Of a DNA stretch of 64,000 nucleotides, positions 1 to 12,900 are shown in pieces; within the stretch, counting starts at the first letter, position 1; every line of letters begins with the position of its first letter. The notes beneath the pieces were generated by a model. The model was not told the origin of the DNA. It ran no database searches and worked only from the letters and a program-made list of their open reading frames with translations. This stretch comes from Neocallimastix lanati (nom. inval.). Taxonomy: Eukaryota; Neocallimastigomycota; Neocallimastigomycetes; Neocallimastigales; Neocallimastigaceae. The stretch is from assembly GCA_016946835.1 (NCBI GenBank), contig JACVTC010000063.1, positions 1 through 64,000 of the forward strand, in the 5' to 3' direction. The position numbers and the translations under genes were made by a program.

Positions 1-168
1 CATAATAATAATAATAATAATAAAAGTTGTAGTAAAAAAAAATAATAGTATTAGTTGTAATATTTATAATAATTTTAATAATTAAAATAACAGTAGTAAA
101 ATAAGCAATAGTAATAATTAAAATAATAATAATAATAATATTTATTGTAGTAATAGAAATAATCATAA

Positions 169-296
169 TAATGATAATAATATTTATTTTAGTAATAGAA
201 ATAATAATAATAATGATAATAATATTTATTGTAGTAATAGAAATAATAATAATAATGATAATAATATTTATTGTAGTAATAGAAATAATAATAATA
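169..296. repeat. 42-bp tandem repeat, ~3 copies
   Basis: The unit is AATGATAATAATATTTATTG followed by TAGTAATAGAAATAATAATAAT. The first copy has a TTTTAG variant in place of TTGTAG. The unit is a multiple of three, so a 14-codon periodic frame stays open. Repeated at 40,009-40,136. Confidence 0.8.
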
Positions 297-477
297 CTAA
301 TAATAGTAATTAGTATAATAGTAATATTTATAATATTAATAATAATAATAATAACAGTAGTAGTAGTAGAAATTATTCTATTAATAATAATGAAAATAAT
401 AACAATAATAATAATATTAATAATAGTAGTAGAATTCATATTAATAACGATAAAAGCAAAAAAAGTAATAATAATAA

Positions 478-784
478 TAGTAATAATAGCAGTAAAAGCA
501 GAATTCATTATTAAAGTAATAATAATAATAGTAATAATAGCAGTAAAAGCAGAATTCATTATTAAAGTAATAATAATAATAGTAATAATAGCAGTAAAAG
601 CAGAATTCATTATTAAAGTAATAATAATAATAGTAATAATAGCAGTAAAAGCAGAATTCATTATTAAAGTAATAATAATAATAGTAATAATAGCAGTAAA
701 AGCAGAATTCATTATTAAAGTAATAATAATAATAGTAATAATAGCAGTAAAAGCAGAATTCATTATTAAAGTAATAATAGTAAT
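478..784. repeat. 51-bp minisatellite, ~6 copies
   Basis: The unit reads AGTAATAATAATAATAGTAA then TAATAGCAGTAAAAGCAGAA then TTCATTATTAA, and copies are practically identical. The 51-bp period equals 17 codons, so the + frame stays open with a 17-residue Ile/Val-rich period; this looks like a by-product of the unit length, not selection for protein. Each unit carries one GAATTC. Repeated at 40,318-40,624. Confidence 0.9.
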
Positions 785-1974
785 AGTAGAAGAACTTATA
801 ATACTAGTAATAATAGAAAAATAAATAATTATAATAATGATAATAACAACAATAGTAAAATTACTATAATTCATAATAATAGTTATAATAGTATAAGAAT
901 TAATTATATAATAATAGAAATTATTGTAGTAAAAGTAATATTCATTAAAATAGTAATAAAAGTAATAGTAGTATAATTCGTAATAAAAGTAATAAAAGCA
1001 ATAGCAGTAGAAATCATAATAATTGTAATAATACCAAAAGAAATAATAAAATTAATAAAATAATGATAAAAGAAGTATAAATAATTATAATAATAATAAT
1101 AGTAGTAGTAGAAGTAATAATAAGAATAAAAATAATAGTAATAATAGCAGTAGAAATAATTATAATAAATTAATAGTACTAATAGCAAGAGTAGTAATAA
1201 CAATAATAAAAATAATAGTAACAATTGAAGTATAAATAATTATTATAATAATAATTATAGCAGTAGAAGTAGAATTCATTATAACAGTAATAATAATATT
1301 AGTAATGGTAGAAGTCTTAATACTAATAAATTTATTAATACAAGTAATAACAACAGCAATAATAATAGCAAAAGGACATAATAATGATACTAATAGTAGA
1401 AATAATAATTATAATAAATATATAAATTACAATATTTATAATAATAATATTTATGATAATAATAAAAGTAATAGCAAGAGTCAAAATAATAATAATAATA
1501 ATAGTAGGATTAAGAGTCAAAATAGTCCTATTAGTAGTAGTAAGACTTTTTATAACAATAATAGTAGTAGTAGGATTCTTTATAAAAAAAAGATTGTAGT
1601 ATTCATAGTAATAATAGTAATAGGAATATTTGGAATTACATTAATAATAATAATAAAAATAATAATAATATTATTATTTTTAGTAGTAGTAGTAATAATC
1701 ATATTTATAATATTAATTACAATAAATTAATATTAGTATTAGAAGTAAAAATAATAATGATAATATTAATAATAACAATATAAACAGTAATAGTATTAGT
1801 AGAAATCAAAAAATTTTAATACTATATAAAATTGATAATAACATTAATATTAGTATTATAATAATTATTTTTAATAATGATAATAATATTAATAAATTAA
1901 TTAATTTTAATAATAATAATCTTAATAAATTGATTATTTCTAATAATGATAATAATATTAAAAAAAATAATTAA

Positions 1975-2665
1975 AATGGTAGTATTAGTAGTTTTAATAA
2001 TAATATTAATAAAAATAGTAGTATTAGTAGTTTTAATAATAATATTAATAAAAATAGTAGTATTAGTAGTTTTAATAATAATATTAATAAAAATAGTAGT
2101 ATTAGTAGTTTTAATAATAATATTAATAAAAATAGTAGTATTAGTAGTTTTAATAATAATATTAATAAAAATAGTAGTATTAGGAGTTTTAATAATAATA
2201 TTAATAAAAATAGTAGTATTAGTAGTTTTAATAATAATATTAATAAAAATAGTAGTATTAGTAGTTTTAATAATAATATTAATAAAAATAGTAGTATTAG
2301 TAGTTTTAATAATAATATTAATAAAAATAGTAGTATTAGGAGTTTTAATAATAATATTAATAAAAATAGTAGTATTAGGAGTTTTAATAATAATATTAAT
2401 AAAAATAGTAGTATTAGTAGTTTTAATAATAATATTAATAAAAATAGTAGTATTAGTAGTTTTAATAATAATATTAATAAAAATAGTAGTATTAGGAGTT
2501 TTAATAATAATATTAATAAAAATAGTAGTATTAGGAGTTTTAATAATAATATTAATAAAAATAGTAGTATTAGTAGTTTTAATAATAATATTAATAAAAA
2601 TAGTAGTATTAGTAGTCGTAATAATAATATTAATAAAAATAGTAGTATTAGTAGTCGTAATAATA
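1975..2665. repeat. 39-bp minisatellite, ~17 copies
   Basis: The unit is TTTTAATAATAATATTAATA followed by AAAATAGTAGTATTAGTAG. Units come in two main variants differing at one base (TAGTAG versus TAGGAG), in an order that is the same in both duplicated blocks; the last two units carry CGTAAT in place of TTTAAT. The unit is 13 codons, which leaves both strands open for about 270-300 codons (VVLVVLIII-type on +, TTNTTIFINIII-type on -). Neither looks like a real protein. Repeated at 41,815-42,505. Confidence 0.92.
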
Positions 2666-3032
2666 ATATTAATATTAGTAATAAAGTTAATATTATTAGT
2701 AAAAATAATATTAAAAATTATAATAATAATGAATATAAATATTTTAATATGAATATTTTTATTAAGAATAAATTTATTATTAATTATAGTATTAATAAGG
2801 GTCATTATGACTCCTACTAAAATTAATTTTATTTAGTATATTTATATCAGTAGTAGAAACAATAATAATTATAGTTATAATGATTACAATAATAATAGTA
2901 GTAGCAGTATTAGAAATCTTAATAATAATAATATTAGTGATAGAATTAATAATAAAAACAATAATAGAATCAGTAATATTAGTATATGTCATAATAATAT
3001 TAATTATTATAATGCAAATAATAATAAAATAT

Positions 3033-3170
3033 AATAATAATATTAGAAATCATAATAACATTAAAAATAATAATAATATTAGAAATCATAATAACATTAA
3101 AAATAATAACAATATTAGAAATCATAATAACATTAAAAGTAATAATAATATTAGAAATCATAATAGTAAT
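3033..3170. repeat. 33-bp tandem repeat, ~4 copies
   Basis: The unit is AATAATAATATTAGAAATCA followed by TAATAACATTAAA, with small substitutions between copies. Related AGAAATCATAATAA words recur at 34,549-34,700 and 39,105-39,165, which ties this segment to a wider repeat family. Repeated at 42,873-43,010. Confidence 0.8.
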
Positions 3171-3252
3171 AATAAAAGTCATATCAAATAAAACAAAAAA
3201 TTGTAATAAAGATAATAATAGTAAAAATAGTTATAATAAATATAACAATTTT

Positions 3253-3283
<31 letters not shown>

Positions 3284-3839
3284 TTAATATTAATAGTAAG
3301 AATTAAATTTATAATAGTATTAATTAAAATATAATATTAGTATTATAAGTAATAATTATTATATTTATGATTACAATAATAATAGTAAAGATAGTTGCAA
3401 TCATTATTATAATATTAATTTTATTAATAACATTAACTTAAAATAAATAATTAAAATTTTTATTAATAAAAATAATAAAAATAATAATTTTAATAAAATT
3501 GATAATAATAGTAATAATAGCGGTAGTAGTAATAATAATAGTAATAATAGTGGTAATAGTAATAATAATAGTAATAATAGCTGTAATAGTAATAAAAATT
3601 TTAATAATAATAGTGATTAAAGTAATAATAGAAGTAGAAGAAGAATTCATAATAATACTAATAATAGTAATAATAGAAGTAGGAGTAGAATTTATTATAA
3701 TAGTAAAAATAGCTGTAGAAATGGAATTCATTATAATAGTAATAATATTAATAACATTAGAATTCTTAATAATAGTAATATTAAGAGTAGAAGTAAATAT
3801 AATAATAAAAATAATAGTAATAATAATAATATTACAATA

Positions 3840-4212
3840 ATTAATAATAATAGTCAGTATAGTAGTAGTAAAAGAATTCATAATAATAGTAAGTATAGTA
3901 ATAGTAGAAGAATTCATAATAATAGTAAGTATAGTAATAGTAGAAGAATTCATAATAATAGTAATTATAGTAATAGTAGAAGAATTCATAATAATAGTAA
4001 TTATAGTAATAGTAGAAGAATTCATAATAATAGTCAGTATAGTAATAGTAGAAGAATTCATAATAATAGTCAGTATAGTAATAGTAGAAGAATTCATAAT
4101 AATAGTCAGTGTAGTAATAGTAGAAGAATTCATAATAATAGTCAGTATAGTAATAATAGAAGAATTCATAATAATAGTCAGTATAGTAATAGTAGAAGAA
4201 TTCATAATAAAA
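3840..4212. repeat. 36-bp minisatellite, ~10 copies
   Basis: The unit is AGAATTCATAATAATAGTCA followed by GTATAGTAATAGTAGA, with variants AAGTAT, AATTAT and CAGTGT in the middle. The 12-codon period leaves the - strand open (MNSSTITILTII-type). Each unit has one GAATTC. Repeated at 43,680-44,052. Confidence 0.9.
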
Positions 4213-4232
4213 GTAAAAATAGCAAAAGAAGC

Positions 4233-4266
<34 letters not shown>

Positions 4267-5343
4267 GAAGTAGATGGAGAATTCAAAATAATATTAATAA
4301 TAGTATTAGTATTATTATTCGTAATTAAAGTAATAATAGTAATAGCAGTAGAATTCATAATTAGAGTAATAATATCTGTAGAAATAGTAAAAAAAAAAAA
4401 AAATAGTACAAATAAAATTATAAATATTTATAATAAAAATAATAGTAGTAAAAGCAGTAAAAGCGGAATTCATTATAATAAATAAAATATTAATAGTAGT
4501 AGAACTTATTATATTAATAATAATAGTAATAATAGTTGAACTCATAATAATAGAAATAATAGCAGTAGAAGTAATAATAATAATAAAAATAATATTAATA
4601 ATAGTAATAGTAGTATAATTGTAATAATGTAATAATATTAATAATTTTATAATTCATAATAATAGTAATAATATTATAATTTGTAATAAAATTAATAATA
4701 GTAATAGTACTAGAACATAAAATAAGAGTAATAATAGCAGTAGAAATAAAAATAATAACAATAAAATATTAATAATAAAATTATATATAATTATAATAAT
4801 AATAATATTAATAATAATAATAGTATTAATCGTTTTTAAAGTAATACTAGTAATAGCAGTAGAAATCACAATAACAGTAATAATAGCAATATAAATAAAA
4901 TAAATAAAAATAACAATAATAATAGTATTATAAATAAAAAAAAATATAAATAATAATAAGAATAATATTATAAATAAAAAAAATAAAAATAATAGTAATA
5001 ATAGCTTTATAAATAAAAATAAATAAAAATAATAGTAATAATAGAAGTGTAAATAATTATAATAATAATAATAATAGTAATAGTAAAAATATATATAATA
5101 ATAATAATAGTAATAGTATAAATATATATAATAATAATAATAATAATAGTAATAGTAGAAATATATATAATAATAATAATATATTAACAGTAGAAGAATT
5201 CATAATAATAGTAATAATAGTAATAATAGAAGAATTCATAATAATAGTAATAATATTAATAATAGAAGAACTCAAAATAGAAATAATATAGCAATAGAAG
5301 TAACAATAATAATTTAATAACTATAATATTAATAGCACTCTAA

Positions 5344-5553
<210 letters not shown>

Positions 5554-7240
5554 GTTTATAGTAATAAAAATCTTTAATAACAGTATTATTAAAGAATCAT
5601 AATAATAATAATAATTTTTAAATAAAAAATATTAAGAATTATTGAAGTAATAATAAGTATAATAATAATAGTAATAATAGTGTTAGTAGACATCAAAATA
5701 ATAGAAATAATAATTAAAGTATAAATCATATTAATAATAAACGTTATAGTAAAAATCATAATGATAGTAATATATAATTCATTTTAATAATAATAATAAT
5801 AAGAGTAATAGTAATTGAACTCATAATAATAGAAATAATAGTAATAATAGTATAATTTTTAATAAAAGTAATACTAGTAATAATAATAATATAATATGTA
5901 ATAAAGTAATAATAGTAATAATAGTAATAATAGTAATAATAGTAATAATAATAATATAATATGTAATAAAGTAATAATAGTAATAATAGTAATAATAGTA
6001 ATAATAGTATAATTTGTAATAAAAGTAATAAAAGTAACAAAAGTAATAATAGTATAATATGTAATAAAAGTAATAAAAGTAATAATAGTACTAATAGTAT
6101 AATTTGTAATAAAAGTAATAAAAGTAATATTAGTAATAATAGTATAATTTATAATAAAAGTAATAATAGTAATAATAGTATAATTTGTAATAACAGTAAA
6201 AATGGTAATAGTAGTGGAACTCATAATAATAATAGTAATAGTAGTATAACTCAAAATAAGAGTAATAATAACAGTATAAGTAATAATAATAATAATAATA
6301 ATAAAAGTAATAATAGTAGTATTAGTAAAATTCATTATAATAATAATAATTGTAGAATTACAAATAAAAGTAAAAATAATAATAGTACTAGTAGAAATAA
6401 TAATAATAATTTAATAACTATAATATTAATAGCACTATAAGTAATAATTATAATTATAATAATAATAATTAAAGTAGATTTCATAATAATAATAATAAAA
6501 ACAATTATAATAAAAATATTATAAATTATAATTATAATAATTAAAATATATTATAATTATTATTAATAATAATAGAAGAAATTATAATAATAATAATAAT
6601 AATTTATAGTAATAAAAATCTTTTAAGAATAGTATTATTAAAAATCATAATAATAATAATAGTAGTATCAAAATTAATAATAATAATTTCGAAATAAAAA
6701 ATGTTAATAATAATTGAAATAATCATATTAATAATAATAATAATAAGGGTAATAGTAATAATAATAATTCTAATAATAATATTGAAAATAATAACAATAA
6801 TAATAATAGTAATAAAAATGGTAGTATAAATCATAATAATAACAATAACTATCAGAGTAAAAATCATAGTAATAGTAAACGTCGTAGTAAAAATCTTATT
6901 AATAATAATTATTATAGTAATAATCATAATAATAATATTATTATTACTAGTGAAAATAATAGTAATTTTATTATCTATAATAATTATAAAATTAGTAATA
7001 ACAATAATAATAGTAGCAGTAAAAGAAATCGTAATAGTAATAATTATAGTATTAGTATAAAACATAATGATAATAATAATAACTGTCGCATTAGAAATAA
7101 TAGTTATTATAATGGAAAAAATAGTAGTAGTAGAATTAATAATAATAATAATAAAAAAAAAAATAATAATAGTAATACAAATAATCATAGTAATAAAAAT
7201 AGAAATCACAGTAATAGTAAAAATTAACTAAAAATATATA

Positions 7241-8708
7241 AAATTTTAATTTTACAGCATTTAATTTGATTTTTTTTTTATTTTTTTATATATATCTTAT
7301 TTAAATATGCTATCTATTCTAATTTTATATAAAATAATATAAACTACAATATCATTGTTAAATATTACTATTATTACCACGTAATATAAATATTTTCTAT
7401 ATAATTTTTATAAAATCTTTTTTTTTCTATGTTTTGTACTTTTATATAAATAAATATTTTTAAAATTTTAATATTATTTTGTTTTATTTTTTAATTAATT
7501 AACAATTTTTAACTATCATATTAACTTCATTTAGTAGCTCAATTTAATTAAAGCATTACATATATTAGTAGTTTTATTTTTTTTTCCTTATACTTTAAAT
7601 CTATATGTTACAATAAAAAGTCCAAATATATCATTTTAATTTTAATAGTTATTTTTTTTTACCAAGTACAGGTTATGTATATTTATAAAGTTAATAAATT
7701 AATAAATATTAAATAAAAAAATTATTTAAAAAAATTATGAAATATTATAAAATTATAATAGAAAAAAAAAAATATTTATATTATTATATTAAACAAAATT
7801 TATAAATAATAATAAAAAAAAATTAACAAATATTATGAAAGAAACATAAACATATCAAATATTGAATTTTCAACCATAAAAAATATTCAAAATATATACG
7901 AATATTAAAAAACAAAAAATTATATATATATATAATAATACCAAAAATATTTTTAATTTTTTTTTTATTATTTTAAAATAAATAAAAAATAAAATATCAT
8001 TTTTTTTATAAATTTTTATTATAGTTTCTAATAGAGGTATTTTTATTTGACTTTTACTTTATTTCTTCCTTATTATTTTTATTCCTTTTTATATTTCAAT
8101 TTTTACTTCTTTTTATTACTTCTTTTTTTATTTTTTATATTTCAATTTTTTATTTTTTTTTTTTTTTTGCTTTTTTTATATATTTTTAATTTTTCAAATT
8201 TTAATTATTTTTATTTTCCAATTTTTTAATTATTTTTATATTTCAATTTTTTATTTGTTTTTTTTTTTAATTTTTTTATTTAATTTTACATATCGATTAT
8301 TATTTTTTAATACATATTTTTTTTTTTATTTTTTATTTTATTATTAATATTTCATATTTATTTATTACTTATTTAATTAAAAAATATATATTTATATATT
8401 GATGTTTTTTTTTTTTTAATTCAATTTTTATATTTGTTACAAACTTTTATATATATTTTATTTTGTTTTTAAATTTTTTTTCTAATTTCATTTTATTTTT
8501 ATTTTAAATTTATTTTTATTTTAAATTTATTTTTATTTTAAATTTATTTTTATTTTAAATTTATTTTTATTTTTATTAAATTATATAAATATTCTTTAGA
8601 TTCTATTATTAAAAATAAATCTTTTGACCCTTTATAAAATTAAAAATTTATATATGAATACATATATATAATTTTTAATTATTATTATTATTATTATTAA
8701 GTATTTTA
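7241..8708. other. AT-rich non-coding DNA 3' of the giant gene (left copy)
   Basis: No gene seen. The part at 8,030-8,580 is very T/pyrimidine-rich on the + strand (A-rich in the giant-gene transcript sense). It ends in about four copies of a 17-bp unit, TTTATTTTTATTTTAAA, near 8,495-8,575. The 60-codon frame at 8,047-8,229 is only Phe/Leu/Tyr from T-runs. Repeated at 47,081-48,547. Confidence 0.75.
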
Positions 8709-9906
8709 TTATTTTGCATTACATAAACCATAATCAGATTGACATGTTTTAGGACTACAATAATCTGTAGTTTTTCCACAATATCCTTTGGAGGAACAGC
8801 AATAATTATCTCTACAAATACCATAGGATGCTCCACAACGGGTTTTCGTATTACTATAACATAAACCATAACTAGATTGACAACCAGTATCACAGTATTC
8901 ATCTCCTCTTCCACATGTTCCATTTTTACTACAACATTGACCCTTAGGACATTTAGCATTTCCATAAGCAGCACCACATTTATTTAAGTATGGATTTTCG
9001 GTACGGATTTCCCAGTGTTGGTCTTTGCTATTTTTATTACAGGGATTTAGATTTAAACGATATTCATTTTTTGAATTAGATGATATGATACCAATGCATT
9101 TGTTATCGTTTAATGTTGAAATGATAGCTTCTTTAGTGTAAGTAGAATTAATATCATAAAAAATAGAATTTTCATTACAAGTTTCACTCATAACAAGAGT
9201 ACCTGCATTAATATTTCTCGTTAATATGCACCAACCTTTATATTTCGTTTTAATAAAACCGTCACCTGAAATTGGAATTTCCCATTTTGACAGGTCCGAA
9301 TCTTCACAGTCCAAAATTCTAGGTCTATTACTAACTTCTCCACCCGAAAATAGACATTTATTTAATTTTGCATTATATATCCATACAGTACGAGTTTTAG
9401 CATTTAATACAGTTGAAGGATTCCTATCCCACATAGTCCATATTTGATCATCTTTCTTCTGACATGGTTTTAAATAACCGCCATTTGCGTTAGTTGGATC
9501 ATTATTTTTATCACCTTTGCCTAAACAGGTACCAGAAGATAATGGAGATTGAATTAATCCTTCATTTGTAACTTCAAATATCGCATTGTTGTTACATTCT
9601 TTCACTTTAATTTTACCATTTGGAACATCCTCAAGATTTAAGCACCTATCCTTATCTTGTTTTGAATGTATATAGCCTTTAGGTGTAGGATATAAAATCC
9701 ATTTGTAGTAGTCCGTATCAAGACAATTTCTTATTAGAGGTTTCTTTCCGTATTTTACTTGTGCGGATAAGCATTGATTGTTATAAGCATTATACAACCA
9801 TTTAACTTTAGCCTCTGGAGGAATAGTTGTTGATAACATTAGAGTAGTAGTAGTAGTAGTGGTAGTAGTAGTAGTTTTTTTAGTAGTAGTAGTAGTTTTT
9901 TTAGTG

Positions 9907-9944
<38 letters not shown>

Positions 9945-12900
9945 TTTTTTAATAGTAGTAGTAGTCTTTTTAGTAGTAGTGGTAGTAGTACTTGTGGTGC
10001 TAGCTGCAGTAATACCCCAAGGATTTATATTATTTATCCACCATACTTGATCTAGATTTTTATTATCGCATTGATTTAAATTGGCATAAATTGGACCGTT
10101 ACTATTACCACTATCGAAAGTACCAAGACATAATTTACTAGATAATTCAGATCGAATAAAGGTATCATCTGAACGATATATTTTTGCATTATTGTCACAC
10201 AAACCTAATAAAAGCAAGCCTTTATTAATATCTTCAACTCTAATACATAAATTTAAGTCAGCTTTTGAATGGAAATAACCTTTGAAATCTGGTGGAATGA
10301 GCCATTGATCATACCCACTATTATCACATTTTCCATACATAATGCGTTCATTTTTAGAAGGTGGTGCATATAAGCAACTATTTAACTCACCATTGTATAT
10401 CCAAACGTTTACATAATCTGAAGGAATTGAAGTAGAAACAGTATTGATAGTAGTAGTAGCAACTGGGGTGTTGGTAGGCTTGGATGGTTTAGGTATGGAT
10501 TCAGGATAACTCCATAATATATCTCCATTACTATCTTCCCAAACAATGCTTCGGCTACTTATTTCACATCGTAAAACGCTTTTAGTTTTATATTTTGATT
10601 CAACAGATTCAATATTTTTATTGCTTTTGTCGAAAAACCTAAGACTACTTCTTGTTATCGTAATATAACTTAAATAGGAGTTATAATTTCCTCCAAAGTC
10701 AATTTCTTCTGTTTGTAAAGTCTTATGATCTCTATAAAGCAATTTACCATTAGTAATGGACATTGAATAATCACCACAAAACAACATTTCTCCTTCTTCA
10801 AACGAATCTCCTGGATAAAGTCTATTGGCATCGTATGGTCTATTCGTTATGTAATGGTTCAAACCCCATTTTCGTTCATTTGAATTGGAGTAAAGGACCA
10901 AGTTGAATCCTTCGGGTACTAATCTATAAGGAGGATCAGGCTTAAAGAATTCTTTATGTAAAAAGTATTGGTCATCGTTTAAAGTAATATCACCATTTTC
11001 TTTTAATGAAATAGAGTATACCGTATCGTTGAAATTTGTATTTTCAAAATAGGAAGAAATATTATAAAAGTAATATTCAGTTTCGTTGAATGAATTTGTA
11101 AAGAATAACATATTCTTATTCAAGTAGTATTTGAAATCATTATATTTCTTTTTGTTGTAATACATTAAATTTTGAGAATAGATAGTGTTACAATTAGTGT
11201 CACTGGAAGAAATGGCTTCACAAGTTTTATTGGAATACAATTCCCAAATGGTTTTTCTATTGCTATTTGTGATGACTAATTTGTCATCCTTTCCATCATA
11301 ATGCATTTTCATAAACGGATAGTTTTGAATGATAACTTTGTTATTTATATAAAAACTATTATTTTCCATTGTAATATTCCTTACGAACCTCATAGGACCA
11401 GATTTAAATTCTAAACCATTTTTATTGGACAAGTATAGGAAATCATCTGTTCCATCAAGAGCAAACATTCTATCATACGTACTAAACGTTTTATCACTAA
11501 TAATTTTATTGTTGGAGATACTGGGCTCTTTCATTTCTTCCAAAGAGTGTAAAAATCTAACTGAACTAGAAGCCCACAACGGTTCCCACGTCAACACATT
11601 AAATATCATAATGTCTGGATGGGTCATTGGATATCTATATTCTATACTCAATCTTGCGTACTTACCCGTATCAGGGTCCGTAGTATCGAATTGAACAATT
11701 CTGTTTTCATAGTTGTCATTACAAACTAATTTCATACCTTGTACATTCAAATTCAATTCTTTAATACCATTATGACTTTTACAATTAGCAATGTTTTTAC
11801 TTATTTTTTCATGTTTTTCATTTTTATTATAGTAGTAAATGACTTCGGTATCCGTAACATTTAACATGGCACCAAAGGTGGAAATTAAGGATTCGCCAGG
11901 TAATAAATTATTAACGTAATACTTATTTTTGTAAGATTTATCGGTTCCATTGTCTTCGTAATAATTGTACAATTCCGGACTAGAGAATAAATTATAGATA
12001 TATTTAGGACGTAAGGTTTCATTACACGAAGATATTTCATAAACCATGGGACGGATATATCTGATATGTGTATTATACTCACTTTTCCGTACAGGCCATG
12101 AACTCCAATAGAGATTATGTTCGTCATCTTCAACAAAGAGTTCACCTTCATCAGACAATACCAATCTAAAGTTTCCACCCTTATAGCTTTTATTCTTTTG
12201 AGCTAGCGGATTAATAACATGCCATATAGCAAAATTATTCTTGTCACGTAATATGAATTCCCCTAATGGTGAAAAGTTCAACGTATATGGTCCTTCATAT
12301 AACTCAATATTAGCTGTCATAGAGGACCACATGGTTCTTGCTCCTTCCTTTACCACCATGTTTCCTGTATCTTGAACGAAGAATTTATACTTACCATTCA
12401 TGGAAACTAAAGCTTCAAATTCTTTCATAACGTTATTACAGTTCATCTCGATACTTTTTTTATAGGTATCCTTTACCTTTGGACCGAGAACGTTGTGCTT
12501 GTCGTGTTTACTTATTTCACCGGTAGCACGAGGGGTATCAAAAGCTAAAGGCATATTATATTCTCTTGGAAAGGCATAACCGACATAGTTTTCTTGACCA
12601 GGGCGAATTTCCCATATTTTTACACCGACACCATCATATATACATACGGAAACGCTAGCACTATTATGTTCATCTTTAATGTACAAGTAGTAACCCAGAC
12701 CGTCTGGGAAACCAACGTTAAATGGTAAATCCTTTGGCAAACTATCCCATATAATATATTCATCTTCCTTATCATTAAATGGAAGTAATCTTTCCGTACT
12801 AAGGGTGGGATCATAGTTAGCTTCATTAGTAGCTTTTGAATTACTAACAGTTGAACTAGATTTATTAGTAGTCGCTTTCGTCGTCGTCCTCGTCGTTGTC

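Noticed and set aside
171-824. 217-codon + frame (and its copy at 40,011-40,664)
   Set aside because: Encoded wholly by AAT/AGT minisatellites; gives a 17-residue Ile/Val period with no signal or domain. A product of unit length divisible by three.
1305-1730. 141-codon Asn-rich + frame, copy at 41,145-41,570
   Set aside because: Asn/Ser-rich text turns into Ile/Val where the triplet phase shifts. It resembles gut-fungal Asn-rich protein but has no folded part; kept as repeat.
1897-2805. 302-codon - frame opposite a 268-codon + frame
   Set aside because: Both come from the same 39-bp array. No start context or ordinary amino-acid mix.
480-4210. CRISPR-like arrays
   Set aside because: Repeats are head-to-tail without unique spacers, in a eukaryotic-type genome.
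3438-4358. 306-codon - frame, and 324-codon version at 43,278-44,252
   Set aside because: MNSSTITI periodic text from the 36-bp array; the length differs between copies merely through one extra A in a run.
8675-8977. 100-codon - frame over the end of the giant gene
   Set aside because: Shadow frame of the chitin-binding region; the giant frame explains the Cys pattern.
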